In this document: positions 8,090-17,141 of the stretch, piece after piece | How positions within the stretch are numbered: position 1 is the stretch's first letter | Layout: the number at the start of each line of letters is the position of its first letter | NCBI GenBank assembly: GCA_004298045.1 | Contig: SCRM01000002.1 | Span: forward strand, 1 to 64,000 | From: Rhodanobacter sp. | Lineage (GTDB): Bacteria; Pseudomonadota; Gammaproteobacteria; Xanthomonadales; Rhodanobacteraceae | DNA length: 64,000 bases | Direction of reading: 5' to 3' | Position numbers and translations under genes: made by a program | The notes under the pieces: model-generated | What the model was told of the DNA's origin: nothing | Databases searched by the model: none | What the model saw: only the letters and a program-made list of their open reading frames with translations

Positions 8090-9475
8090 TCAAGAGGCCC
8101 GCAGCAGCTCGACGAAGCGCCGCGGCGCATTCTCGAAACCGCCGTTGGACATGAACACCACGTGGTCGCCCGCGCGCGCCTGAGTGCGCAAGGCCGCCAG
8201 CAGCGCATCCACGCTGGGGGCGACACTGCCGCGACCATGCAGCGCGTCGGTAACACGGTGCTCGTCCCACGACAAATGGGGGCGCTGCAGGAATACCACC
8301 GCGTCGGCGTCGGCCAGCGATGGCGCAAGGCCGGCGACGTGCGCGCCGAGGCGCATCGAGTTGGAACGCGGCTCGATGCCGACCAGGATGCGCGCGCCGC
8401 CCACCTTGGCGCGCAGCCCGGCCAGCGTCGTGGCGATCGCCGTGGGATGGTGCGCAAAGTCGTCGTACACGTGTACGCCGGCGGCCTCGCCCACCAGCTC
8501 CATGCGCCGCTTGACGCTCTCGAACCCAGCGAACGCCGGCAACAGCGCGCGCGGATCGACACCGGCGGCACTGGCCGCGGCCAGCGCCGCCAGCGCGTTC
8601 ATCACGCTGTGGTGGCCGAGCATCGACCAGTGGATTTCGCCCAATACTGCACTGCCATGCGACGCCTCGAACGCGGTGCCATCATCGACAAGCAGGCGCG
8701 CCTGCCAGTCGCCGCGGCCGATGCCGAACGTTTCCACTGGCGTCCAGCAGCCCATCGCCAGCACCTGGGCAAGGTTCTCGTCATGCGCATTGACGATCAG
8801 CCGACCGTTGCCCGGCACCGTGCGCACGAGATGGTGGAACTGGCGCTGGATCGCCGCGACGTCGGGGAAAATATCCGCGTGGTCGTATTCCAGGTTGTTG
8901 AGGATGGCGATGCGCGGGCGGTAGTGGACAAACTTGGAGCGCTTGTCGAAGAACGCGGTGTCGTACTCGTCGGCCTCAATCACGAACGGGGTTTGGGATG
9001 CGGAATTCGGGATGCCGTCGCGCCCACCCAATCTCGCCGAGACGCCGAAGTTGCTGGGCACGCCGCCGATCAGGAACCCCGGCGCCATGCCGGCGCGGTC
9101 GAGCAGGTACGCGAGCAGGCTGGTGGTCGTCGTCTTGCCGTGGGTGCCGGCGACCGCGAGCACGTCGTGGTCGCGCAGCAGCGTCTCGCCCAGCCATTGC
9201 GGGCCGGAAACGTAGTGCAGGCGCGCATCGAGCATGTATTCGACGGCGGGATTGCCGCGGCTCAGCGCATTGCCGACGATGACGCGGTCCGGCGCGGGCT
9301 TGAGGTGATCGGCCGCATAGCCGTCCATCAGGCGGATGCCGAGCGCTTCGAGCTGGGTGCTCATCGGCGGGTAGACGTTGGCGTCGGAGCCTTCGACTTC
9401 GTGGCCGAGTTCGCGCGCCAAGGCGGCGACGCCGCCCATGAAGGTGCCGCAGATGCCGAGAATGTGCAGACGCAT
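8090..9475 (-). CDS. mpl: UDP-N-acetylmuramate:L-alanyl-gamma-D-glutamyl-meso-diaminopimelate ligase
   Basis: 461 residues. Mpl reattaches the recycled murein tripeptide to UDP-MurNAc, the key cytoplasmic step of peptidoglycan recycling. The Mur-ligase ATP loop GTHGKTTTT is at 110-118; NNLEYDHADIF and DDFAHHPTAI are the central-domain motifs, and the Mur C-terminal domain follows. The start MRLHILGICGTFMGG is the usual Mpl N-terminus. It lies 92 bases downstream of adk, with an 11-base direct repeat (CCGGAAGTCGC) in the gap. Confidence 0.97.
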   Translation of the reverse strand: MRLHILGICGTFMGGVAALARELGHEVEGSDANVYPPMSTQLEALGIRLMDGYAADHLKPAPDRVIVGNALSRGNPAVEYMLDARLHYVSGPQWLGETLLRDHDVLAVAGTHGKTTTTSLLAYLLDRAGMAPGFLIGGVPSNFGVSARLGGRDGIPNSASQTPFVIEADEYDTAFFDKRSKFVHYRPRIAILNNLEYDHADIFPDVAAIQRQFHHLVRTVPGNGRLIVNAHDENLAQVLAMGCWTPVETFGIGRGDWQARLLVDDGTAFEASHGSAVLGEIHWSMLGHHSVMNALAALAAASAAGVDPRALLPAFAGFESVKRRMELVGEAAGVHVYDDFAHHPTAIATTLAGLRAKVGGARILVGIEPRSNSMRLGAHVAGLAPSLADADAVVFLQRPHLSWDEHRVTDALHGRGSVAPSVDALLAALRTQARAGDHVVFMSNGGFENAPRRFVELLRAS

Positions 9476-9567
9476 GGAAACCTCGGGGGAGCGGAAAGCG
9501 GGGCGAAGTCGGCTGCCGGAAGTCGCTCCCGAAAACCGGAAGTCGCGGGAAACCGACCGCCCCGGTG

Positions 9568-10137
9568 TTACGCCGCAGCCGCCAGCGCGCGCTTGACGCG
9601 CGCCGTCACCTCGTCCAACGCACCGACACCGTCCACGACCTGCAGCTTGCCGCGCTGCGCGTAGAAATCGGCCACTGGCGCGGTCTGCTCGGCATAGACC
9701 TTGAGGCGATCGCGCACCACCTCGGGGTTGTCGTCCTTGCGGTGTTCGGCTGCAAAACGGATCTCGCAGCGGCCGATGATGGTTTCGTTCGGCACGTCGA
9801 GCTTGACCACTGCGCTGAGCGGCTTGCCGATGCGCGCCAGGAGATCGTCGAGCGCGGCGGCCTGCGCCAGATTGCGCGGATAGCCGTCGAGGATGAACCC
9901 GGCCTTGGCATCCGCCTGGGCGAGACGCTCTTCGAGCATCGCCAGCAGGATGTCGTCGGACACCAGCTTGCCGGCGTCCATCACCGCCTTGGCCTTGAGC
10001 CCGACCGGCGTACCGGCCTTGACGGCGGCGCGAAGCATGTCGCCCGTGGAAATGTGCGGTACACCCAGATCGCTCTTCAATCGGGCGGCCTGGGTGCCCT
10101 TGCCCGAGCCGGGTGCGCCGAGTAGCACGAGTCGCAT
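9568..10137 (-). CDS. adk: Adenylate kinase, short-LID form
   Basis: 189 residues. Catalyses AMP + ATP = 2 ADP in the cytoplasm. P-loop GAPGSGKGT at 7-15, STGDMLRAA (28-36), and DGYPRNLAQA in the middle. Between RCEIRF and the final helix only a short segment (about 12 residues) replaces the long LID domain of the E. coli enzyme, and no zinc cysteines are present; this short form is usual in xanthomonads. A GGCGGCG/CGCCGCC inverted repeat at about 10153-10169 lies in the leader between adk and the divergent pfp gene. Confidence 0.96.
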   Translation of the reverse strand: MRLVLLGAPGSGKGTQAARLKSDLGVPHISTGDMLRAAVKAGTPVGLKAKAVMDAGKLVSDDILLAMLEERLAQADAKAGFILDGYPRNLAQAAALDDLLARIGKPLSAVVKLDVPNETIIGRCEIRFAAEHRKDDNPEVVRDRLKVYAEQTAPVADFYAQRGKLQVVDGVGALDEVTARVKRALAAAA

Positions 10138-10254
10138 ATCGCTCCGCAATGGCGGCGCTACGCCGCCGTTTCCGAGGAAAAGTGGCTTGCACGTTAGCGT
10201 TTGCGCCCATCGCGCGTCAAACCGCATTGCGGCTGCGCTCGCTCGGCGTTGCGC

Positions 10255-10260
10255 GATAAT
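10255..10260 (+). promoter_or_regulatory. Probable -10 box of pfp
   Basis: GATAAT at 10255-10260 lies 25 bases before the pfp ATG and is followed by a good AAGGAG ribosome site. No clear -35 hexamer is seen at the right distance. Confidence 0.4.
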
Positions 10261-10285
10261 TCGCGCTCACGCCAAGGAGATCACC

Positions 10286-11554
10286 ATGCCGCAACGCCCA
10301 TCCTCGCCCGGCCGTCTGCTGTACGCCCAATCCGGCGGCGTCACCGCCGTCATCAATGCCACGGCGGCCGGCGTGATCGAGACAGCGCGCGCCCGCGGCG
10401 TCAAGGTGTACGCCGCGCGCAGCGGCATCCTTGGCGCGCTGCGCGAGGATTTGATCGACACCTCGAAGGAAACCGCAGCCGCGATCGCCGCCCTGCGCCA
10501 CACACCCGGCGGCGCGTTCGGCAGCTGTCGCTACAAGCTGAAATCGCTCGACGCGAACCGCGCCGAATACGAACGTCTGATCGAGGTGCTGCGCGCGCAC
10601 GACATCCGCTGGTTCCTCTACAACGGCGGCAACGATTCGGCCGATACCGCGCTGAAGCTGTCGCAGATCGGCAAGACACTGGGCTACGACCTCGCCTGCA
10701 TCGGGGTGCCGAAAACGGTCGACAACGACCTCGCCGTCACCGACTGCTGCCCCGGTTTCGGCTCGGTGGCGAAATACACCGCCGTCTCCACGCTCGAAGC
10801 CAGCATCGACCTCGCCTCGATGGCGGAGACCTCGACCAAGGTGTTCATTCTTGAAGTGATGGGTCGCCACGCCGGCTGGATCGCCGCCGCGGCCGGGCTC
10901 GCGGGCGACGGCGCTGACGCACCGCCGCACCTGATTCTGTTTCCGGAACACGCCTTCGACGAAGCTACCTTTCTCGCCAAGGTCAAAGCCACGGTGGCGC
11001 GCGTGGGTTGGTGCACGGTGGTCGCCTCCGAAGGTATCCGCGACGCAGCCGGCAACTTCCTGGCCGATGGCGGCACGCGCGATGCCTTCGGCCACGTGCA
11101 GCTTGGCGGCGTCGCGCCGACGCTGGCCAATCTGGTCAAAGAAAAACTCGGGCTCAAGGTGCACTGGGCGGTACCCGATTACCTGCAGCGCTCGGCACGT
11201 CACTGGGCGTCGAAGACGGATGCAGAGCAGGCCTACGCCGTGGGCAAGGCCGCAGTGGAATACGCGCTGGCCGGGCACAACGCGGTGATGCCGGTGATCG
11301 TGCGCACGAGCGATGCGCCCTACCGCTGGAAGCTCGCGCCGGCGCCGCTCGTCAAGGTCGCCAACCGCGAAAAGAAGCTGCCGAAAAGCTTCGTCACCCG
11401 CGACGGCTTTGGCATCACCGCAGCGGCACGCCGTTACCTGTCGCCCCTGATCGCCGGCGAACTGCCGCCACCAACCGGCAAGGATGGCTTGCCGAAATAC
11501 GTGCGGCTCAAGAACGTTGCCGTGGCGAAAAAACTGCCGGCGTGGACCCCCTGA
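10286..11554 (+). CDS. pfp: Pyrophosphate-dependent 6-phosphofructokinase
   Basis: 422 residues. Phosphorylates fructose 6-phosphate reversibly with PPi instead of ATP. Two diagnostic residues are visible: an aspartate in GGNDS (114-118), where ATP enzymes have glycine (GGDGS), and K143 in PKTVDNDL (142-149), where ATP enzymes have PGTIDND. This pair marks PPi use. MGRHAGW at 192-198 binds the sugar phosphate. ATG at 10286 with AAGGAG upstream. It lies 1.1 kb before the H+-translocating pyrophosphatase; the pairing of PPi-PFK with a V-type PPase is known from methanotrophs and suggests a shared PPi economy. Confidence 0.95.
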   Translation: MPQRPSSPGRLLYAQSGGVTAVINATAAGVIETARARGVKVYAARSGILGALREDLIDTSKETAAAIAALRHTPGGAFGSCRYKLKSLDANRAEYERLIEVLRAHDIRWFLYNGGNDSADTALKLSQIGKTLGYDLACIGVPKTVDNDLAVTDCCPGFGSVAKYTAVSTLEASIDLASMAETSTKVFILEVMGRHAGWIAAAAGLAGDGADAPPHLILFPEHAFDEATFLAKVKATVARVGWCTVVASEGIRDAAGNFLADGGTRDAFGHVQLGGVAPTLANLVKEKLGLKVHWAVPDYLQRSARHWASKTDAEQAYAVGKAAVEYALAGHNAVMPVIVRTSDAPYRWKLAPAPLVKVANREKKLPKSFVTRDGFGITAAARRYLSPLIAGELPPPTGKDGLPKYVRLKNVAVAKKLPAWTP

Positions 11555-11631
11555 ACCACGATCGCGCATGCCGCCGGTCATGTCGAAAGACCATGCCGGC
11601 GGCAACGGCCGATCCAGCAACATCGGCCTAG

Positions 11632-11850
11632 TTTCGAGCCAGGCTGTCGGCTGCCGGCGCAAAGCCCCCTGTCTGGCACGCTTGCACCAACCCGATCTAC
11701 GCAACACGCGATTACTACCGGCGTGAGCCGCCTTGCGGTTATCGGTGGGTGCGGACAGACGGCAACGACTGCCCGCTTGCCGATCACCGTCAGTGTCACT
11801 GGCCCCTCGCCTCGCCTTGACGTCCACCTGGCTTGCGGCTGAAACCGCGG
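11632..11850 (+). pseudogene. Decayed copy of the neighbouring RcnB-like gene
   Basis: The frame starting near 11689 encodes NPIYATRDYYRREPPCGY followed by RWVR, which aligns with RPIYVVRDYRRY...QPPRGY-GWVR of the intact gene 250 bases downstream. After about 11770 the similarity shifts to the +1 frame (VSVTG aligning with VALATG), indicating a frameshift. Upstream, the frame is cut by a TAG at 11629 and no signal peptide or start is recognisable. It is therefore a remnant of a tandem duplicate. It occupies most of the 383-base gap between pfp and the intact gene. Confidence 0.6.
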
Positions 11851-11937
11851 TTGCACGGAACACCCGGCGTTCAGACGGAATTTCTTACGCTCAAAGCCAC
11901 TGCCCGTCTTGCGAGCACGGCTCGAGGAGGAATCCGC

Positions 11938-12303
11938 ATGAACAAGACTCTGCGTACCGCGCTGGTTGCGCTGTCGTTGTTTGCGCTGAGCAACGTCGCG
12001 CTGGCCGATCGGGACCACGATCGCGGTTACGACCGCCGCGGTTACGTGCATGACCACGGCCGCCATGGTGGCCATGGGTATCGCGGCGAGCACCGTTATC
12101 GCGTGATGCGCCACGACGAACGCCGCGGCCATCATTGGCGGCGCGGCTACCGCTATGACCGACCGATCTACGTGGTACGCGATTACCGCCGTTACCACTT
12201 GCGCCAGCCGCCACGCGGCTATGGCTGGGTTCGCGGCAGCAACAACGATTACCTGCTGGTGGCACTGGCGACCGGCATCATCTTGGACATCGCCCTGCGC
12301 TGA
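11938..12303 (+). CDS. RcnB-like periplasmic protein
   Basis: 121 residues with a signal peptide (cleavage near ALA at 22-24) and a strong GGAGGA ribosome site. The mature protein begins with a His/Arg/Tyr-rich low-complexity stretch (25-70), then the RcnB-type domain: PIYVVRDYRRYHL, PPRGYGWVRGSNNDYLLV and ATGIILDI at the C-terminus. In E. coli RcnB is a periplasmic protein helping nickel/cobalt homeostasis. Many homologues in other bacteria lack an rcnA partner, as here, so metal handling is only a possibility. A decayed second copy lies directly upstream. Confidence 0.85.
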   Translation: MNKTLRTALVALSLFALSNVALADRDHDRGYDRRGYVHDHGRHGGHGYRGEHRYRVMRHDERRGHHWRRGYRYDRPIYVVRDYRRYHLRQPPRGYGWVRGSNNDYLLVALATGIILDIALR

Positions 12304-12627
12304 GAGCCTGTAAAAAAACCGCCCGTCTACTGCAGCCGACACCAGATACCCCTGGCGGCGCCGTGCTGCGCAAAAGCGGCGGTCATTTGGTCGACCCAAC
12401 CTCGCCTGTTTTCACGTGGCGCGCCTTGCCAAGGGCGCCTGCCGATGCTGTCGCGACGACATTCGAATTTTTCACGGGCCCTGAGGCGCCACGCCCGGGT
12501 CGCCCGGTGGCGATCCGCGCGGGTTTCCGACCTTGCTGCGGCGCACAACGAGTTACACGCAACCCCCTGCCTATACTCCCCACAGTCGTCCGCAACGGGC
12601 GGCCTGTCACGACATGGGGAGGCTCCG
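12304..12627 (+). other. Intergenic region before hppA
   Basis: 324 bases without a supportable gene. A TATACT hexamer at 12572-12577, 50 bases before the hppA start, could be its -10 box, but no good -35 is at the right distance. Long open frames running through here continue into hppA in the wrong frame and are not coding. Confidence 0.4.
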
Positions 12628-14655
12628 ATGCTGCAGCAGTTTGGCTGGTGGATCGTGCTTGCGTGTGCGGTGGTGGCAATCATCTACGGTGCGGTGTCGG
12701 CGCGTTGGGTACTCGCGCGACCGGCCGGCAATGCACGCATGCAGGAGATCGCGGGGGCGGTACAGGAAGGCGCGCGCGCCTACCTCAACCGTCAATACGG
12801 CACGATCGCCCTGGTGGGCGCGGTGTTGTTTGTGCTGATCGGGTTCTTTCTCTCGTGGCCCACGGCACTGGGCTTTCTCATCGGTGCGGTGCTTTCCGGC
12901 GCCACCGGCTACATCGGCATGAACGTGTCGGTGCGTGCCAACGTGCGCACCGCCGAGGCCGCCCGCAGCGGGCTCAAGGCCGCGATGAACGTGGCGTTTC
13001 GCGGCGGCGCGATCACCGGCATGCTGGTGGTGGGCCTCGCGCTGCTCGGCGTCGCCGGCTACTGGCTGATCCTCAAGGCCAGCGGCATGCCGACGGAAGA
13101 GGCCTTGCACGCGCTGGTGGGCCTGGCGTTCGGCAGTTCGCTGATCTCGATCTTTGCGCGCCTGGGCGGCGGCATTTTCACCAAGGGCGCGGACGTGGGC
13201 GCCGACCTCGTGGGCAAGGTCGAAGCCGGCATTCCCGAGGACGACCCGCGCAACCCGGCGGTGATTGCCGACAATGTCGGCGACAACGTGGGCGACTGCG
13301 CCGGCATGGCGGCGGATCTGTTCGAGACCTACGCGGTGACCGTGATCGCCACCATGCTGCTGGGTGGCCTGACCTTGAACGACACCGGCACCGCGGTGCT
13401 GTACCCGCTGCTCCTGGGCGGGGTGTCGATCATTGCCTCGATCATCGGCACGCTGTTCGTGCGCGTGTCCGAAGGCGGCTCGATCATGGGCGCGCTGTAC
13501 AAGGGCGTGGCGGTATCCGGCGTACTGGCCGCCGCCGCGTTCTACCCGATCACCACGTCGCTGATGCCGCACTTCGCGTACGGCGCGGTAAACCTATGGT
13601 TCTGCGCGCTGATCGGGCTGGTGCTGACCGGCGCCATCGTGTGGATCACCGAGTACTACACCGGCACCAACTACAAACCGGTGCAGCACATCGCGCAAGC
13701 TTCGACCACCGGCCACGGCACCAACATCATTGCCGGCCTCGGCGTGTCGATGAAGGCCACGGCATGGCCGGTGGTGGCGATCTGCCTGGCGATCTGGGCG
13801 GCGTATGCCCACGGCGGCCTGTACGGCATCGCCATTGCCGCCACGGCGATGCTCTCGATGACCGGCATGATCGTCGCACTCGACGCCTACGGCCCGATCA
13901 CCGACAACGCCGGCGGCATTGCCGAGATGGCCGACCTGCCGCCGGAGGTGCGCGGTGTCACCGACCCGCTGGACGCGGTGGGCAACACCACCAAGGCGGT
14001 GACCAAGGGCTACGCCATCGGCTCGGCCGCGCTGGCCGCGCTGGTGCTGTTTGCCGACTACACGCACAACCTCGCGGTGAACCACCCGAACGAGACGTTC
14101 ACCTTCGACCTCTCCGACCACATGGTCATCATCGGCCTGTTGATCGGCGGCCTGATCCCGTACCTGTTCGGCGCGATGGCGATGGAAGCCGTGGGCCGTG
14201 CGGCGGGCGCGGTGGTGGTGGAAGTGCGCCGCCAGTTCCGTACCATCAAGGGCATCATGGAAGGTACCGGCAAGCCGCAGTACGACAAGGCGGTGGACAT
14301 GCTGACCAAGTCGGCGATCAAGGAAATGATCGTGCCCTCGCTGCTGCCGGTGATCGTGCCGATTCTCGTCGGCCTGTTGCTCGGGCCAAAGGCGCTTGGC
14401 GGTGTTTTGATTGGCACCATTGTCACCGGCCTGTTCGTGGCCATTTCGATGACCACCGGCGGCGGCGCGTGGGACAACGCCAAGAAGTACATCGAGGATG
14501 GCCACCACGGCGGCAAGGGTTCGGAGGCGCACAAGGCCGCCGTCACCGGCGACACCGTGGGCGATCCGTACAAGGACACTGCCGGCCCGGCGGTGAACCC
14601 GCTGATCAAGATCATCAACATCGTGGCGCTGCTCATCGTGCCGCTGCTGCACTGA
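12628..14655 (+). CDS. hppA: Membrane H+-translocating pyrophosphatase, K+-independent type
   Basis: 675 residues, full length, with about 16 membrane helices. It hydrolyses PPi and pumps protons across the inner membrane. The PPi-binding block [14 protein letters not shown] followed by [19 protein letters not shown] is intact. The cation selector is readable: [10 protein letters not shown] around 452-461 has lysine (K456) where K+-dependent enzymes have alanine, so this is the K+-independent class expected to pump H+. ATG at 12628 with GGGGAGG upstream. A strong terminator follows at 14671. With pfp upstream it forms a PPi-energy block. Confidence 0.97.
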   Translation: MLQQFGWWIVLACAVVAIIYGAVSARWVLARPAGNARMQEIAGAVQEGARAYLNRQYGTIALVGAVLFVLIGFFLSWPTALGFLIGAVLSGATGYIGMNVSVRANVRTAEAARSGLKAAMNVAFRGGAITGMLVVGLALLGVAGYWLILKASGMPTEEALHALVGLAFGSSLISIFARLGGGIFTKGADVGADLVGKVEAGIPEDDPRNPAVIADNVGDNVGDCAGMAADLFETYAVTVIATMLLGGLTLNDTGTAVLYPLLLGGVSIIASIIGTLFVRVSEGGSIMGALYKGVAVSGVLAAAAFYPITTSLMPHFAYGAVNLWFCALIGLVLTGAIVWITEYYTGTNYKPVQHIAQASTTGHGTNIIAGLGVSMKATAWPVVAICLAIWAAYAHGGLYGIAIAATAMLSMTGMIVALDAYGPITDNAGGIAEMADLPPEVRGVTDPLDAVGNTTKAVTKGYAIGSAALAALVLFADYTHNLAVNHPNETFTFDLSDHMVIIGLLIGGLIPYLFGAMAMEAVGRAAGAVVVEVRRQFRTIKGIMEGTGKPQYDKAVDMLTKSAIKEMIVPSLLPVIVPILVGLLLGPKALGGVLIGTIVTGLFVAISMTTGGGAWDNAKKYIEDGHHGGKGSEAHKAAVTGDTVGDPYKDTAGPAVNPLIKIINIVALLIVPLLH

Positions 14656-14670
14656 GTCGCCACGTCGACC

Positions 14671-14702
14671 GGAAGGCCCCGCTCGCGGGGCCTTCCTTTT
14701 TT
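14671..14702 (+). terminator. Rho-independent terminator of hppA
   Basis: A GC-rich hairpin (GGCCCCGC, loop TC, GCGGGGCC) is followed by TTCCTTTTTT, 16 bases after the hppA stop codon. Confidence 0.9.
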
Positions 14703-14781
14703 GCAGCCCCCGACTTTGGCCACGCGCGCGTCGGGCATCCGCACGTCACACTCGAAACCCGTCTCCCGCAGGGATGTCGGC

Positions 14782-16896
14782 ATGACCTCGAAACCTTTCC
14801 CCTGGCTCGTCCTCGCCCTGGGCGCGACACTGGCCGGCATGAAAACCGCCCATGCCGCCACCACGCCCGCCGCCAGCGACGATCCCTACCTGTGGCTGGA
14901 AGCCACCCACGGCACGCGGGCGATGGACTGGGTGAAGGCGCAAAACGCCATCACCGAAAAAGCCTTTGCCAGCTCGCCCGCCTTCGACCACACGCGCAAC
15001 CAGATCCTCGAGGTGCTCGACTCCGATGCGCGCATTCCATACGTGCGCCGCATGGGCGATCACCTCTACAACTTCTGGCAGGACAAGGCCCATCCGCGCG
15101 GGCTGTGGCGCCGCACCACGCTGGCGGAGTACGAAAAAGCCAATCCCCAATGGGAAACCGTGCTCGACATCGACGCGCTGAACCAAGCCGAGGGCAAGCG
15201 CTGGGTGTGGAAGGGCGCGCAGTGCTTGAAACCGGCCTACGTGCATTGCCTGGTGTCGCTCTCACCCGACGGCGGCGACGCCGTGGCCGTGCGCGAATTC
15301 GACACCACCACCAAGGCCTTCGTGAAAGGCGGCTTCGAGCTGCCAACCGCCAAGACCCAGGTTGGCTGGATCGACGAGAACCACATTTATGTCGGCACCG
15401 ACTTCGGCCCCGGCTCGATGACCACATCAAGTTACCCGCGCATCGCCAAGGTGTGGACGCGCGGCACACCGCTGGCATCGGCGATCACCGTGTACGCAGG
15501 CAAGGCCAGCGACCTGGCGGTAACCGCGTTCCACGAACGCACGCCGGGCTACGAGCGCGATTTCGTACAGGTGTCCACCGACTTCTTCCACGGCGAAACT
15601 TTCCTGCGCCAGGGCGACCAGCTGGTAAAGCTCGATATCCCCAGCGACGCCAATGCCGACGCCCACCGGGAGTGGCTGCTGGTGACACTGCGCTCGGCGT
15701 GGACGGTCGGTGGCAGGACCTGGCCCAGCGGTGCCCTGATCGCCATCCGCTTCGACGACTTCATGGCCGGCAAGCGCGATTTCACCGCATTGTTCACGCC
15801 CGATACTCACACCGCGCTCTCAGGCTACGCCTGGACGCGCCACCACCTGATCCTGGACGAGCTGCACGACGTGCAGAGCCGGCTCGAAGTGCTTACCCCG
15901 CAGGCAGCCGGCGACTGGCAGCGTGCGGCCATGTCCGGCGCACCGGCCATGAGCACCATCAGCGTGGTCGGCACCAACCCGGACACCGATGACGAATACT
16001 GGCTGACAGTGGATGGGTTTCTCACCCCGCCATCGCTCGCGCGCGGCGTGGTCGGCACGGGCGCGGCCAAGGTCGTGAAGCAGCAGCCGGCGTTCTTCGA
16101 TGCATCGGAATTTGCCGTGAGCCAGCACTTCGCCGCCTCGCAGGACGGCACCCGCGTGCCGTATTTCGAGATCGCGCCAAAGGATCTGAAAGCAGACGGC
16201 AGCCACCGCACGCTGCTCTACGGCTACGGCGGTTTTGAAATCTCGCTGCAGCCGCACTACTCGGGTTCCGTCGGCCGCGCCTGGCTCGGCCGCGGTGGCG
16301 TGTACGTCATTGCCAACATCCGCGGCGGCGGCGAATACGGCCCGGCCTGGCACCAGGCCGCACTCAAGGCGAACCGGCCCAAGGCGTATCAGGATTTCGC
16401 CGCGGTGGCGAAGGATCTGGTCCAGCGTGGCGTCACCTCCGCCGCGCACCTCGGCGCCGAAGGCGGCTCCAACGGCGGGCTCTTGATGGGCAACATGCTC
16501 ACCGCGTACCCGCAGCTCTTCGGTGCGATTGCCTGCGAGGTACCGCTGCTGGACATGAAGCGGTACATCCACCTCGACGCCGGCGCCTCGTGGATGGCCG
16601 AATACGGCAACCCGGACGACCCGGAACAGTGGGCTTTCATCCAGAAGTTTTCGCCCTACCAGAACCTGCGCAAAGACACCCACTACCCGCCGGTGCTGTT
16701 CTACACCGCCACCAGCGACGACCGCGTCGGCCCGGCGCAGGCGCGCAAGATGGCAGCCAAGATGGAGGGCATGGGCATCCCCGATGTGTGGTTCTACGAG
16801 AACCTCGAAGGCGGGCACGGCGCCAGCGCGGACAACCGGCAATCCGCCCACATGCACGCGATGGTCTACGACTTTTTGTGGGACCAGTTGAAATAG
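14782..16896 (+). CDS. Prolyl oligopeptidase family serine peptidase (S9A)
   Basis: 704 residues. A signal peptide (MTSKPFPWLVLALGATLAG..., cleavage near AHA-A at 27) suggests a periplasmic enzyme, unlike cytosolic eukaryotic POP. DPYLWLE at about 34-40 is the usual start of the S9A fold; residues 70-440 form the beta-propeller gate and 450-704 the alpha/beta hydrolase domain. The catalytic triad is S563 (EGGSNGGLL), D646 (ATSDDRV) and H679 (GGHGAS). It cleaves short peptides after proline. Flanked by terminators on both sides, so it is transcribed alone. Confidence 0.95.
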   Translation: MTSKPFPWLVLALGATLAGMKTAHAATTPAASDDPYLWLEATHGTRAMDWVKAQNAITEKAFASSPAFDHTRNQILEVLDSDARIPYVRRMGDHLYNFWQDKAHPRGLWRRTTLAEYEKANPQWETVLDIDALNQAEGKRWVWKGAQCLKPAYVHCLVSLSPDGGDAVAVREFDTTTKAFVKGGFELPTAKTQVGWIDENHIYVGTDFGPGSMTTSSYPRIAKVWTRGTPLASAITVYAGKASDLAVTAFHERTPGYERDFVQVSTDFFHGETFLRQGDQLVKLDIPSDANADAHREWLLVTLRSAWTVGGRTWPSGALIAIRFDDFMAGKRDFTALFTPDTHTALSGYAWTRHHLILDELHDVQSRLEVLTPQAAGDWQRAAMSGAPAMSTISVVGTNPDTDDEYWLTVDGFLTPPSLARGVVGTGAAKVVKQQPAFFDASEFAVSQHFAASQDGTRVPYFEIAPKDLKADGSHRTLLYGYGGFEISLQPHYSGSVGRAWLGRGGVYVIANIRGGGEYGPAWHQAALKANRPKAYQDFAAVAKDLVQRGVTSAAHLGAEGGSNGGLLMGNMLTAYPQLFGAIACEVPLLDMKRYIHLDAGASWMAEYGNPDDPEQWAFIQKFSPYQNLRKDTHYPPVLFYTATSDDRVGPAQARKMAAKMEGMGIPDVWFYENLEGGHGASADNRQSAHMHAMVYDFLWDQLK

Positions 16897-16920
16897 CGCG
16901 CGGGCAAAGGGCACCCGGCG

Positions 16921-16951
16921 GCGCCCGGCAACCGCCGGGCGCGGCGTTTTT
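16921..16951 (+). terminator. Rho-independent terminator after the prolyl oligopeptidase
   Basis: GCGCCCGGC, loop AACC, GCCGGGCGC, then GGCGTTTTT, 25 bases after the stop codon. Confidence 0.8.
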
Positions 16952-17141
16952 GCGGCACTGCGTTCAGGCAGTAGCTCACACAATCACTTGCGGCAACCAC
17001 CACTTCGCGACCCAGTGCGCATTTGCCGTGGCCGCGCGCTTGAAGTTTGCCGGCGGTGCCGATGAAATAACCGGCCGAGCGTGCGCCGCGAGCAGTTGCG
17101 CGACTGCCGCTCCCCCCATCCTGCCCAGGGTCTGTCCCATC

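Noticed and set aside
12363-15992. 1209-codon open frame on the plus strand over hppA and the prolyl oligopeptidase
   Set aside because: Arg/Gly/His-rich translation with no domain; it is an off-frame shadow of two well-supported genes in high-GC DNA.
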